From: Variovorax atrisoli 110B
GTDB lineage: Bacteria > Pseudomonadota > Gammaproteobacteria > Burkholderiales > Burkholderiaceae_C
NCBI RefSeq assembly: GCF_000382045.1
Contig: NZ_KB907466.1
Coordinates: 1-64,000, forward strand
Direction of reading: 5' to 3'
DNA: 64,000 nucleotides
Shown here: piece after piece, positions 20,001 through 28,570 of the stretch
Layout: every line of letters starts with the position of its first letter
Position numbering within the stretch: position 1 is the stretch's first letter
Translations under genes and position numbers: made by a program
Notes under the pieces: generated by a model
Seen by the model: the letters and a program-made list of their open reading frames with translations, nothing else
Database searches by the model: none
Told to the model about the DNA's origin: nothing

Positions 20001-20666
20001 AACCAGGCGATCGCGGGGCGCTATCCGTTCACGCGCGGATCGAACCGCGACGTGGCCTCGGGCGACTTCGCGCAGCTGTTCGCGCCGGGCGGGATGATGG
20101 ACGACTTCTTCCAGAAGAACCTCATCACGCAGGTCGACACCTCGGTCAATCCGTGGGCCTTCAAGCGCGGCGTGGACGGCAGCGCCACCGGGCGCTCGGC
20201 GTACCTCGATTCGTTCCAGAAGGCGCAGGCCATCCGCGACGTGTTCTTCTCGGGCATGGCGGGCGGGCGCACGCCCTCGTTCACCATCGACATCCGGCCC
20301 GAGGACATGGACGCGGCGCTCACGCAGTTCACGCTCGACGTCGACGGCCAGACGGTGCGCTACGCACACGGCCCGCAGGCGCCCAGCACCATCAAGTGGC
20401 CTGGCCCGCGCAACAGCAACCAGGTGCGCCTGCAGGTGACCACCGCCAACGGCACGCCGGCAGGCGGCATCGTGACCGAAGGCCCCTGGGCGCTGCACCG
20501 GCTCTTCGACAAGGCCTCGATCTCCGCGGGCAGTTCGCCCGAGTCCTTCAATGCCAGCTTCGACCTGCAGGGCAAGAAGGTGGTGCTCGCGGTCACGGCC
20601 AACAGCGTCTACAACCCGCTGCGCCTGCCGCAGATGAACAGCTTCTCGTGCCCGGGGAAGTCCTGA
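17004..20666 (+). CDS. tssM: T6SS membrane complex protein TssM (IcmF-like)
   Basis: This 1,220-residue IcmF-family protein has two N-terminal membrane segments (about residues 10-35 and 45-62), a cytoplasmic P-loop domain with Walker A GAPGSGKTT near residue 150, and a third membrane segment near residues 473-495 (VIGVLLVLLLGACV). A long periplasmic region follows, ending in the conserved C-terminal beta domain that binds TssJ. Cysteines and the EAG-like order are as in the family. The start overlaps the tssL stop (TGATG). A long open frame that begins inside tssL is out of frame with tssL and is not the gene start. Confidence 0.94.
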   Translation: MLRAVFRFLISRDLWVFLGLVALAFLIWVIGPAIAVGRYRPLEDEIVRIVVIVLMFTIWIVRVIYRKWRERRLNAQLLNQLRTPSKSEKEAKPEDAPEIKELQSGFTDATNILKNMRFGADADGKPASRFSLFDRQYLYQLPWYIFIGAPGSGKTTALVNSDLDFPLADQLGKAAVRGIGGTRNCDWWFTNEAVLIDTAGRYTTHESNRETDESEWKGFIELLKKFRPRQPINGAILTISIADLPLADDAQRARHAMALRKRLLELRNDLGIDFPVYVLVTKTDLLAGFNEYFGSLGRTERQQVWGFTFPIQGSPAKAGKGNKGAAPVGADLRERFHQEYKLLHQRLDERLPELLAAESDPMRRAQAYLLPQQFASFEDILGTFLADVFNPSKFEAASMLRGVYFTSGTQEGTAFDRVMGAIKRYLQVNAPPAPPPGPGKSYFLKDLLQQVIFRDAGVAGTNLRWYRRKRAIDIAGYSVIGVLLVLLLGACVNSWRNNKDYVAEVDTNAKAFNKAAARGELPTVVDTSGDIASSLLILDRLRDLPKSSHFDIGDPPTSYRFGLYQGEKLQAATDGVYQRALETVLLPQAAQRVEQSLREAAKNDAEYSYEALKAYLMLYDAERYDADFLQAWLLTDVDRKIGASLTREQRANLESHLKALFSGRVVTSPFAKDDRLITQTRERLAGVPLAQRSYARLRRILLQTSPPNAFSIAEAGGAESALVIRRASGKPLTDGIPTLFTYRGYWDIFDKRMAETTLSLEQEDRWVLQIRAPGIADITSRELLLREVRRLYLTDYIKVWDDYLVDIRLADSRSLLQSIQMTRVLSTAESPMSRIIRGAARETDLLRNHDEAARSLLDQAQNRVQSTRERIEQLIGQPDGSQRRNTRVDRPESLVDNHFEPLRRMVTAPKQGGQAPIDATAALINELYNFLTATDTALRSGNIPPTSDAVTKVQAEAGRLPVPFQGMLNDLSATASSKAAAVTRQNIGQSAAASIGTFCNQAIAGRYPFTRGSNRDVASGDFAQLFAPGGMMDDFFQKNLITQVDTSVNPWAFKRGVDGSATGRSAYLDSFQKAQAIRDVFFSGMAGGRTPSFTIDIRPEDMDAALTQFTLDVDGQTVRYAHGPQAPSTIKWPGPRNSNQVRLQVTTANGTPAGGIVTEGPWALHRLFDKASISAGSSPESFNASFDLQGKKVVLAVTANSVYNPLRLPQMNSFSCPGKS

Positions 20667-20667
20667 G

Positions 20668-21381
20668 ATGAACAGCAGCATTCCGCCGCAGGCCTGGGTG
20701 CCCGTCGACGAGCAGATCGGCTGGTACGGCAAGCTGCCTGCCGCCGGCGACTTCCTCTATCGCCGCATGCCGCGCGAACTCCAGGCCTGGTGGGACCGCT
20801 GGATGCAGAACGGCCTGGGCAGCTTCAAGCGCTGGCCCGACGCCATGACGCGCCACTACGCGGTGGCACCGGTGTGGAATTTCGCGATCCCCGCCACGCA
20901 GGGCGTCGACGCGGTCCAGTTCGGCTGCATCGCGCCGAGCTGCGACCGGGTGGGCCGCTACTACCCCGTATGCATCACCCTGCAGGTGGCCGCGCGCAGC
21001 TACCGCCCCTCGGTGCTCGAAGGCTCGGCCGAGTGGTACTGGCAGTGCGGCACCGCGATGCTGCAGGCCATCCGCCACGGCGTGGCGCCGGACCAGTTCG
21101 ACAGCCAGGTGCTGGCGGCCGGCCGTGCGGGCTTCCAGACTGCCAGCGGCGGCTCGGACGACATCCTTTCGATCCTCGGGCCTACGGCCGGTGGCGCCAG
21201 CGCCCAGCAGCGCCTGGGCTGGCCGGAGCTTCCACTGTGTTTCGACCCCTTCGGCAGCACCAGCTACTGGTGGACCAACCAGGCCGACGGGTCGCCGTTG
21301 CGCACAGCCGCCCATGGCGGAGGGCTCAACACGCCGCTGTTTTCCAAGTTGTTTTCGCAGGGACATGTGCCATGGGCATGA
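20668..21381 (+). CDS. tagF: T6SS-associated protein TagF
   Basis: This 237-residue protein matches the TagF/ImpM family, with WYGKLPAAGDFLYRRMP at the N-terminus and DRVGRYYPVCIT in the middle. TagF is a post-translational repressor of T6SS that works with the FHA pathway and, in Pseudomonas, independently of PpkA and PppA. It begins one base after the tssM stop, so it is cotranscribed. After it there is an 82-bp gap to the kinase gene with no convincing gene. Confidence 0.9.
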   Translation: MNSSIPPQAWVPVDEQIGWYGKLPAAGDFLYRRMPRELQAWWDRWMQNGLGSFKRWPDAMTRHYAVAPVWNFAIPATQGVDAVQFGCIAPSCDRVGRYYPVCITLQVAARSYRPSVLEGSAEWYWQCGTAMLQAIRHGVAPDQFDSQVLAAGRAGFQTASGGSDDILSILGPTAGGASAQQRLGWPELPLCFDPFGSTSYWWTNQADGSPLRTAAHGGGLNTPLFSKLFSQGHVPWA

Positions 21382-21463
21382 ACAAGAAGAGCCAGGTCGG
21401 CCGATCGATCCAGGGGGGCCATGAGGGTCATGGGGTGGGTCGTCCCGCAGGAGGAACGCAAGC

Positions 21464-23542
21464 ATGACGACCACGCACGGCATCGGAAGCCCGGCGGCCG
21501 ACGCGCAGGACGAGCGCCCGCATCCGCTGGGCGTGAACCATCGCCTCGACGAGTTCGAACTGCTTGAGGTGATCGGCGAGGGCGGCTTCGGCATCGTCTA
21601 CCGCGCCTACGACCACTCGCTGCAGCGCGAGGTCGCGATCAAGGAATACATGCCCGCCATGCTCGCGCGCCGCGTGGGCGACAACAGCGTGCACGTGCGC
21701 TCGGAGCGCCTTACCGCCACCTTCCAGGCGGGCCTGCGCAGCTTCATCAACGAGGCCCGCACCCTCGCGCAGTTCAGCCACCCGGCGCTGGTGCGCGTGC
21801 ATCGCTTCTGGGAGGCGAATTCCACCGCCTACATGGCGATCCAGCTCTACAAGGGCCGCACGCTGCGCCGTCTGGCCGAGGAGGAGCCCGGCAGGATCAC
21901 CGAGCCCTGGCTGCTGGGCATGCTGGGACCGCTGCTGGGCGCGCTGGAGACGCTGCACCGCAGCCAGTGCTTCCATCGCGACATCGCTCCCGACAACATC
22001 TTCATCCAGCAGGACGACATGCCGGTGCTGCTCGACTTCGGCGCGGCGCGCAAGTCGATCGCCGACCTCGTCGACGAGGTGGCGGTGATGGTCAAGTCGG
22101 GCTACTCGCCCATCGAGCAGTACGCCGACGACAACACGCTGCTGCAGGGCGCCTGGACCGACCTCTACGCGCTGGGCGCGGTGCTGTACCGCGCGGTCAC
22201 CGGGCACCCGCCGCCCTCGGCCGTGGTGCGCAGCGTGCAGGACGCCTACGTGCCGCTGTCGTCCATGGGCCGCGACGACCTGAGCCCGGCCTTCTGCGCC
22301 GCCATCGACCACACGCTGGCCGTTCACAGCAAGGACCGCACGCAGACCGTGGCCGCCTTCGCCGCCGAGCTCGGGCTGGTGAAGCTGGGCGACATCTACG
22401 TGAGCGGCATGGGCGTGCCGGCGGTGATCATTCCCGCCGCGCCCGTATCGGCCACGCCGCCGCCTCCGCAACTGACGCCGCAGCAGTTCTCTCCGGTGTC
22501 GGCGCCCGCGCCGCTGGAGCCGATCGCGACACCGGTGCCGGTGGCCGTCCCTGAACCGGTGCGCGCTCCCGCGCCAGCGCCGGCACCGCGCGCGGCGCAG
22601 GAGGATCGCGGCGCCCGCGCCAAGGCCCAGGCCGCGCAGAAGGGCGCGGCTGCCGCGCCAGCACCGAAGCAGAAGCTCAAGCGCCCGCCATGGGGGATGG
22701 TCGGCATGCTGCTGATAGCCCTGGTCGCCGTGGGCGCCTGGATCGGCCTGCGCCTCACCTCGGGCATGCAGCCGCAGGAGCAGAAGACCGCGATGGTGCC
22801 GGTGCCGCCGCCGAGCGAGCCGATGTCGAGCAACACCGCGCCGCCGGCCGCGATGCCGCCCGCGGCCAACACCGGCGCCACGCCTTCCGCCGCCGACGGC
22901 GTGCCGCCGGCCGTGGCCGGCGGCGCTGCCGCTCAGGCTCCAGCTGCGGCGGCCAGCGCGCCCGTCGCAGGCGCCGCGCCGCTGACGCCGCTCGAAAACG
23001 TGCCGGCCTCCACGTCCGGGGCGACGCCGACGACGCCAGCAACGCCCGCCACGCCGGTCACCCCGCCCGAATCCGCGCTCGCCACCGCCGAGGCCGAGGA
23101 CTGGAACCTCGCGCAGAGCGAGAACACGCGCGAAGGCTACGAGGCCTACCTGCGCCGCTACCGCCGCGGCCTGCACGCCCGCGAGGCGCGCAACGCCATC
23201 GCCGAGATCAACCGCGTCTCCCCGCCCTCGGTGCCCGTCGCTCCCGGCACGCAGCCGCCCGGAACCGCCGTCGCAGGTGCCGCTCCCGGCACCCCGGGCG
23301 CCACGACCACCGCGCCGGCGGCAGCGCCCGGCATGGGCCGCGTGCTGTTCAACGTCCGGCCCTGGGGCCAGGTGTTCGTCGACGGCGCGGACCGCGGCGT
23401 GAGCCCGCCGCTGAAGTCGCTGTCGCTGCGACCGGGCATCTACAACATCGAGGTGCGCAACGGCGATCTCGAGGTGTACCGGCAGCGCGTGACGGTGCAG
23501 GACAGCAAGTCGGCGCCCGTGGTGAGTCACGAGTTCAAGTAG
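21464..23542 (+). CDS. ppkA: Serine/threonine protein kinase PpkA with membrane anchor and PEGA domain
   Basis: This 692-residue protein has an N-terminal Hanks-type kinase domain: Gly loop IGEGGFGIVYRA, catalytic Lys in VAIKEYMP, HRD-type loop FHRDIAPDN and DFG in LLDFGAARKS. A Pro/Ala-rich linker leads to one membrane segment near residues 410-430 (WGMVGMLLIALVAVGAWIGL). The periplasmic part is low complexity and ends in a PEGA domain (GQVFVDGADRGVSPPLKSL). It should phosphorylate TagH to activate secretion. GGAGG lies upstream of the ATG. It closes the tssJKLM-tagF operon. Confidence 0.92.
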   Translation: MTTTHGIGSPAADAQDERPHPLGVNHRLDEFELLEVIGEGGFGIVYRAYDHSLQREVAIKEYMPAMLARRVGDNSVHVRSERLTATFQAGLRSFINEARTLAQFSHPALVRVHRFWEANSTAYMAIQLYKGRTLRRLAEEEPGRITEPWLLGMLGPLLGALETLHRSQCFHRDIAPDNIFIQQDDMPVLLDFGAARKSIADLVDEVAVMVKSGYSPIEQYADDNTLLQGAWTDLYALGAVLYRAVTGHPPPSAVVRSVQDAYVPLSSMGRDDLSPAFCAAIDHTLAVHSKDRTQTVAAFAAELGLVKLGDIYVSGMGVPAVIIPAAPVSATPPPPQLTPQQFSPVSAPAPLEPIATPVPVAVPEPVRAPAPAPAPRAAQEDRGARAKAQAAQKGAAAAPAPKQKLKRPPWGMVGMLLIALVAVGAWIGLRLTSGMQPQEQKTAMVPVPPPSEPMSSNTAPPAAMPPAANTGATPSAADGVPPAVAGGAAAQAPAAAASAPVAGAAPLTPLENVPASTSGATPTTPATPATPVTPPESALATAEAEDWNLAQSENTREGYEAYLRRYRRGLHAREARNAIAEINRVSPPSVPVAPGTQPPGTAVAGAAPGTPGATTTAPAAAPGMGRVLFNVRPWGQVFVDGADRGVSPPLKSLSLRPGIYNIEVRNGDLEVYRQRVTVQDSKSAPVVSHEFK

Positions 23543-23745
23543 CCGGATCCGGCGGCCCGACAGGGCTTTGGCCATAGTCCGCATCCTGCTTTTGCGGGAT
23601 GGCGCAGCGCGTGGCCGCGCGGGAAGAATGCGTCGCTCCCGCGCGAAGCCGGCTTGATCTCTTCTTTCTTTCTCTTTCTCTCTCGGCCAGTCCGCCTTCC
23701 CGTGGGTGTCACCGCAGCCGGCCATCGGCGAGCAGGAGGACGACC

Positions 23746-26325
23746 ATGAGCGCTACGACAAGCAGCGAAGAGGAAGAGCGGCCCGGGACTGCCGCTGCGC
23801 GCCATTCGGAGCGCGTGGCCGTTGTCGCCATCCATGGCGTCGCCGACCAGAAATCCGGCGACACTGCGCGCGCCATCGCCTCGCTGATGGTGAATGCCGG
23901 CACGCCGTCGGCTCGCTACAGCCATGGCGACTGCAACAGCTTCATCGTGGCGGTGCCGCCGCTGAAGGCGATGGCCGGCAACCGCTCGTCGAAGCCGCTG
24001 CCTCCGGGCTCGACGCGGCGCGTCCAGCCATCGATGCAGGCGCCCGACTCGATGGGAAAGGCCTTCGAGCAATCGCTGCGCTCGGACTTCTTGCGCGATG
24101 AGTGGATCGTCGGCAAGGGCAGGCTGGATGCTTCCGCTGGCGCCAGGAACCGCGGTCCCACGCCGAGGGCCATGGTCTCGGCCGACGCGGGCATCGCCTT
24201 CAGCGACTACCTGCTCTCCAAGTGGAAGGGCGCCGACAACGAGGCCTACGAAGCCGCTCGCATCCGCATGACCCGCACCTCAACCGCTTCGGGCGCATCG
24301 CCGCAGCAGGTGGACGTGCACGAGATGTACTGGGCCGACCTGTCGCGGCTGTCGGGTGTGCTGCCGCGCATCGTCACCGAACTCTTCACCGTCGTGTTCC
24401 GCCTCTCGCTGCTGGGGCGCGATGCAGTGGATCGTGCCAGTGCCGAGGCCGGGCTGCGGCAGCCGGACGGCAAGCCGCCGCGCCGCTGGCAATGGCTGGC
24501 GAAACTGCAGCGAGGGCTGGACTGGGCCTTTTCCAACCTGCTGGCCAACCTGTTCTCGCAGCTGCTGCTCATCGGGCTGCTGATCGTCGCCTGGGGCGTA
24601 GCGCAGCCGCACACCGCCGTGCTGCGCACAGTGCTGGCCGTGGCAGCGCCGGCGCTCGCGCTGTGGTGGTACTGCTACCGGTATGGTGCGCGGCCTGCGA
24701 ACCGCTTCGCTGCGGCAGCCTGCGCGATAGCCGCCACGGCGCTGCTGCACTGGGTGCCGGCGCACTGGGTGGTGGGCCTGGGCTGCCTGGCGCTGCTCGG
24801 ACTGCTGTTCGACTACGTCCTGCGGGTGGCGGCCGCGCGCTTCCCGGCGATGCGCGCGGTGGGGCTCGCCTTCCTCGCGGCCACGACGCTGCTGTTGCTG
24901 GGGCACCTGGTGTCGGCCACGTTCGCGTCCAGGGCGCAAGCGGTCGACCTGCACGACTGGGTGCGCGCCGGCATGCGCGCATTCGAGTTCATGCTGCTGG
25001 GCATCGTGATCTGGTGGGCCGCGGCGGTCGTGCCCTTCCTGCTGTGGTTCGTCCTTGGACAGATCGCGGCTCGTGACGGCGATGCCGCGCGCGGCAGCGT
25101 GGCGACCGGGCGGCTGGGGCTGATGGTGTCCATGGCTTCCTTCGTCGCTCTCTCGATGGCGATCTGGGCGTTGCTCACCACGCTGGTGGAATTCGGCGCA
25201 GAGGGCACTTCGTATTGCCCGCTGATCTTCGACGTGGCCTCGGGCTGTTTCGACAAGGGCTCCAACTTCCTGCACCAGCGCTATCTCCGCAGCACCGAGA
25301 CCTTCGTGCTCGCAGCAGGCCTTACGCTGGCGCTGCTGCTCTACATGATCGTGGTGCTCGTGCCCAGCGTGCTCGCCGAAATCAGGAACGGCGTAGGCAC
25401 GGCGCAGGATCTGGGGCGTTGGCTCAGCGGCGGCTACCGCCGGCTCGAAGCCGTCGTCACCGGGCTTGCGGCAACCAGCGTGGTGGTGGCTGCCGTCGTC
25501 GGCGTCGTGCTGCTGCTGGCGCGCTGCGGCATCTTGCCGAAGGACCTGATAGGCGGCGCGTACATCGAATGGTTCGGGCCTCTGTCGGAGAGCGTGCTCA
25601 AGCCCCTGGTACTCAGTGCCGCCACCGCGGCCGCGGCGCTCTCGGCCTTCGGCGGGGTGCTGTCCCGCTACGTGCCCTGGCTGCGGCTGCCGCTCGACGT
25701 GGCACTGGACGTGGACAACCATTTCCGCGAGTTCCCGCGCCACGCCATCCCGCGCGCCCGGATCTTCTCGCGCTACGTGGCGCTGCTCGAACACCTCGTG
25801 GCGCAACAGTACGACCGTATCGTGATCGTGGCGCACAGCCAGGGCACGGTGATCTCCACCGAACTCCTGCGCTACCTGCAGCACCGCGCGCAATGGCAGG
25901 CCGATGCCGGCATTGAGGACCGCGTCACGCGGCTGTGGCCGCAGCTGCAGGGCAAGCTTCACCTGCTGACCGCGGGTTGCCCGCTGCGGCAGCTTTACGC
26001 GGCGCGCTTTCCGCTCCTCTACGAATGGGTGGGGCGGGCCAGGACGCCGGCCAACAGCGGCCCGCTCGCCTGCGACGTCGGCGCCAACCGCTGGGTCAAC
26101 CTGTACACCACCGGCGACTACGTCGGCCGCTGGCTATGGTGCGACCCGCCTCCTGCGATCGACACCGTGGGCGGCCATGCGACGCTCTGGAACCCGGCGC
26201 CGGCCTTCGCGCCGGGGCCCTACGGATCGGAGCACGACGTGTGCATGGGCATCGGCGCGCACACCCACTACTTCGAGCAGGGCGGGACTCAGGCAGCGCA
26301 GTGGATCGATTCGCTGGTGAGCTGA
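23746..26325 (+). CDS. Multi-pass membrane protein with alpha/beta-hydrolase motifs, possible T6SS-linked lipase
   Basis: This protein is about 859 residues long, and its ATG follows AGGAGG. The N-terminus has VAVVAIHGVADQ, the oxyanion-strand pattern of alpha/beta hydrolases. The nucleophile elbow AHSQGT occurs near residue 700 in the context IVIVAHSQGTVIS. Between them lie several hydrophobic segments (for example near LLIGLLIVAWGVAQP and VVAAVVGVVLLLA) that would span the inner membrane six or more times. A serine hydrolase acting on lipids or esters is plausible. The location downstream of ppkA suggests, but does not prove, an effector or a T6SS-linked enzyme. Pyrimidine-rich tracts flank the gene (about 23,661-23,690 and 26,341-26,370). 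The 203-bp gap before it holds no other gene. Confidence 0.6.
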   Translation: MSATTSSEEEERPGTAAARHSERVAVVAIHGVADQKSGDTARAIASLMVNAGTPSARYSHGDCNSFIVAVPPLKAMAGNRSSKPLPPGSTRRVQPSMQAPDSMGKAFEQSLRSDFLRDEWIVGKGRLDASAGARNRGPTPRAMVSADAGIAFSDYLLSKWKGADNEAYEAARIRMTRTSTASGASPQQVDVHEMYWADLSRLSGVLPRIVTELFTVVFRLSLLGRDAVDRASAEAGLRQPDGKPPRRWQWLAKLQRGLDWAFSNLLANLFSQLLLIGLLIVAWGVAQPHTAVLRTVLAVAAPALALWWYCYRYGARPANRFAAAACAIAATALLHWVPAHWVVGLGCLALLGLLFDYVLRVAAARFPAMRAVGLAFLAATTLLLLGHLVSATFASRAQAVDLHDWVRAGMRAFEFMLLGIVIWWAAAVVPFLLWFVLGQIAARDGDAARGSVATGRLGLMVSMASFVALSMAIWALLTTLVEFGAEGTSYCPLIFDVASGCFDKGSNFLHQRYLRSTETFVLAAGLTLALLLYMIVVLVPSVLAEIRNGVGTAQDLGRWLSGGYRRLEAVVTGLAATSVVVAAVVGVVLLLARCGILPKDLIGGAYIEWFGPLSESVLKPLVLSAATAAAALSAFGGVLSRYVPWLRLPLDVALDVDNHFREFPRHAIPRARIFSRYVALLEHLVAQQYDRIVIVAHSQGTVISTELLRYLQHRAQWQADAGIEDRVTRLWPQLQGKLHLLTAGCPLRQLYAARFPLLYEWVGRARTPANSGPLACDVGANRWVNLYTTGDYVGRWLWCDPPPAIDTVGGHATLWNPAPAFAPGPYGSEHDVCMGIGAHTHYFEQGGTQAAQWIDSLVS

Positions 26326-26367
26326 GGGGCGAGTCGAGAAGCTCTTCTTCTTTTTCTTCTTCTACTT

Positions 26368-26774
26368 CTAGGCAGCCCCGCGCAGCGCCCTTCGGTACTG
26401 CACCGCCTCCGCCAGGTGTCCGACCTGCACCGCCTCCGACCCTGCCAGATCCGCAATCGTGCGCGCCACCTTCAGCGCCCGGTGCGTGCTGCGCGCGGAC
26501 CATCCGAGCTTGGCGGCGGCGTTGAACATGAATGCGCGGGCCGTGTCGTCGAGGGCCGCGTGGCGGTCGATGGCCGCGCCGTGCAGCGACTGGTTGGCGT
26601 GGCCCTGGCGCTGCATCGCGCGCTCGCGCGCGGCGACGACGCGTTCGCGGATGCTGTCGGTCGATTCGCCCGCAGGCGCTTCGAGCAGCAGTTGGGCCGA
26701 GACCGGCGGCACTTCGATGTGCAGGTCGATGCGGTCGAGCAGCGGGCCGCTGAGCTTTCCCTGGTAGCGCGAGA
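26368..26774 (-). pseudogene. comM: 3' half of comM (YifB/ComM helicase), separated by the transposon
   Basis: The frame reads SRYQGKLSGPLLDRIDLHIEV through LGWSARSTHRALKVARTIADL to the stop. This is the C-terminal third of ComM, with the LLDRIDLH sensor-type segment. It picks up exactly where the fragment at 50,429-51,571 ends: joined across one copy of TCTCG the protein would read EQVSRYQGKL and be about 514 residues, the normal length. An upstream TTG inside the transposon end could start translation, but the ATPase core would be missing. Confidence 0.95.
26770..26774. repeat. 5-bp target site duplication, left copy (CGAGA)
   Basis: CGAGA lies between the comM 3' fragment and the transposon end TGTGGGGATTC. 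The same five bases occur at 50,429-50,433 outside the other end. Five-base duplications are characteristic of Tn7-family insertion. Confidence 0.93.
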
Positions 26775-26870
26775 TGTGGGGATTCAAAAATACTGGCTGT
26801 TCCCTGCTATATAAATCAAAGACTTATGCGCCAACTATGAAACGGTGAACAAATCAGTGATGCATAGTTA
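26775..26870 (+). repeat. Transposon end with candidate TnsB-binding repeats (left in window)
   Basis: The end begins TGTGGGGATTCAAAAATACT. Compared with the other end (TGTTGGGAGTCGAAGTTAAT), the first eight bases agree at seven positions. Further in are TTATGCGCC (about 26,824-26,832), AACTATGAA (26,833-26,841) and GATGCATAGTT (about 26,859-26,869). Counterparts of these occur in the same order and orientation at the other end. They are likely transposase binding sites. The 150 bp between here and the first cargo gene holds nothing else recognisable. Confidence 0.75.
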
Positions 26871-27024
26871 TTGCGATTTCCCGTGATCAGATCAAATTTT
26901 GTACAGACGCTGCCGCGAAGTCACTATTCGAACTCGAAAACCAGAAAACGAGCGAACTGCTCAAAGTCATGGATGCTTGTGAACTAGTCCAAGAGCGGCA
27001 TCATGCGTTGTCGATGTGGCATCC

Positions 27025-27597
27025 TTAAATCGAATGACGCGACACCAACTCACCAATGACTACATCAGAGGCAATAAGCACCTCAATCAATGAGCCCCGT
27101 TTTTCATGATGTGATAGATGCGGATCGCTTTCAATTGTGGAGCGCTTCCAATATTCTTTATAGTAATAGTTAAACGCTTTGAGGTCTCTCGGGAATTGTT
27201 GATCCAACCATGTCGAGTCGACTTTGTAGCCGGCATCGCAGGTGTGAATTTCATAAATTGGAAGATTTTTTGAAAAATTGCTTCGCTCGATATATCTTTG
27301 AGCATCCTTTATCGACTGAACCGCAAAAAAAGCATTTAGACGGGATACGGTTTTGAGGTTGATGACTTCAGGATGGCCTGTTCTGAATATTTCAAGATAC
27401 AGTTCCCTGTAGGCGAACGAGTCAAGCAGCGAGACAGAGGATGGTAAAGAATTCAAGGTGGGAATTTCGTGTAATCCGATGCACTTGAAGTGTTTCCAGC
27501 ACTTTCTTCCAAATTCGGATATTCTTTCACGTCCCAGCGCAATGGACATGCCAGGACGCAGCTGTTGGGATATATCTACATGAAAGAACTTATTCAT
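27025..27597 (-). CDS. AT-rich hypothetical protein, resembles DUF2441
   Basis: This is a cargo protein of about 190 residues next to the transposon end. It starts MNKFFHVDISQQLRPG and contains YRELYLEIFRTGHPEVINLKTVSRLNAFFAV, which resembles the DUF2441 pattern of an early F-H-V strand and an (E)-(L)-x-x-E...SR(L)N(S/A)-FAV segment. The match is from memory and weak. An ADP-ribosyltransferase-like fold would fit but is speculation. An in-frame ATG at 27,645 is an alternative start, and neither has a clear ribosome site. Its GC is much lower than that of the flanking chromosome, which fits recent acquisition. Confidence 0.55.
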   Translation of the reverse strand: MNKFFHVDISQQLRPGMSIALGRERISEFGRKCWKHFKCIGLHEIPTLNSLPSSVSLLDSFAYRELYLEIFRTGHPEVINLKTVSRLNAFFAVQSIKDAQRYIERSNFSKNLPIYEIHTCDAGYKVDSTWLDQQFPRDLKAFNYYYKEYWKRSTIESDPHLSHHEKRGSLIEVLIASDVVIGELVSRHSI

Positions 27598-27926
27598 TGT
27601 TTTGCCAAATAAAGCATGAATCGGCTGCGTCAGGAACAGTGCCATCAAAATTAATGAAAATGCACCAAAGGCAACCGGTCTTGATCGAGAATTCGAAAGT
27701 GTAAGACCCTGGTATGGTGGTATTCAAAGTTTGCCTAGCAGTACAATAACTCGCCTGACGTGGGTGCTGTGCTGCAAAGTTATGCAAGCCTTCTTTCTAT
27801 GACAGGACAATGGATAAAGGTCTCTCTTGGTCTGCAGAAAGCTTCGCTGACCTCTCTGTAGGCCGAAATCCTCGGAGTTCTGAGCGGCCTCATTAGTTTC
27901 AGCTCACTTCGAATCGTGAGGCTATG
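27598..27926. other. Intergenic stretch without a recognisable gene
   Basis: This roughly 330-bp AT-rich stretch lies between two divergent cargo genes and must carry their promoters. No convincing coding frame, RNA gene or repeat was seen in it. Confidence 0.5.
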
Positions 27927-28562
27927 ATGAACGACAGTCCTACCTTTTCAATCCATGTGGACGAGAGTCTCTTGCTCCAGGCGCGCTCCATCTTGTCAAA
28001 GGCTGGGCTTACCGAGTTCGATGTCGTTCGAGAACTTCTCCACACTATTGTCCGGGACGGTCGGCCGCCAGCGGAATTGATGCAGGCATCCGCGGTTCGG
28101 GGAAGCAGCCGCTTCCGTGAGGCTGAGCGATTTTCGAGCGGACCAATGGCGGAGGCCTCCCTTTTGCAGGCCACGGAGGTTGAGCACCCTAAGGAACTGC
28201 CTGTGGGGCCAAAGAATTCGTTGGTCAATCCTCCTGCTTCATCGACAGTGGATGCAGTGGAGGCGACCTCGCTCTACTACCCGCCCCACCAGAACCAGCC
28301 TCCCGTTGGCCATGAGTCCTGGCTGGAGTACGTGGCAAGTACATTCGATGCGCGACCAGCCCTAGCGCATCTGATGTTTGAGGATGGCTACCGCGATGAG
28401 TGCAACTCGGTGCAGATCAAAGTCCATGAAGAGCTCAACGCATTGCGAGCAGCGGCTGGACTACCGCCGTTGCTGCCGAAAGGGGGCGTGCGCACGGTGC
28501 TTGAAGAACAGACAGCGGCTGGCGAGAGATCGGAAGGTTCGATCCGCCGGGTTAAGGGGTAG
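27927..28562 (+). CDS. RelB/DinJ-like antitoxin domain protein with long C-terminal extension
   Basis: The protein is 211 residues if started at the second of two adjacent ATGs. Its first 55 residues (FSIHVDESLLLQARSILSK, then VVRELLHTIVRDGRPP) fit the ribbon-helix-helix of RelB/DinJ-type antitoxins. The remaining 150 residues are unrelated to RelB and contain a conserved-looking stretch SWLEYVASTFDARPALAHLMFEDGYRDE. No RelE-type toxin gene is adjacent: the next gene, 8 bp downstream, is convergent and encodes a membrane protein. It may be a stand-alone regulator or an orphan antitoxin. Confidence 0.6.
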   Translation: MNDSPTFSIHVDESLLLQARSILSKAGLTEFDVVRELLHTIVRDGRPPAELMQASAVRGSSRFREAERFSSGPMAEASLLQATEVEHPKELPVGPKNSLVNPPASSTVDAVEATSLYYPPHQNQPPVGHESWLEYVASTFDARPALAHLMFEDGYRDECNSVQIKVHEELNALRAAAGLPPLLPKGGVRTVLEEQTAAGERSEGSIRRVKG

Positions 28563-28570
28563 GAAGCACG

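Noticed and set aside
16641..20732. 1,363-codon minus-strand open frame opposite tssM
   Set aside because: Same reason: the complement of a GC-rich gene with no protein family features.
28117..28365. Overlapping frame inside the RelB-like gene as a possible toxin
   Set aside because: It is in another frame of the same gene, is Arg/Thr-rich and has no toxin motif.
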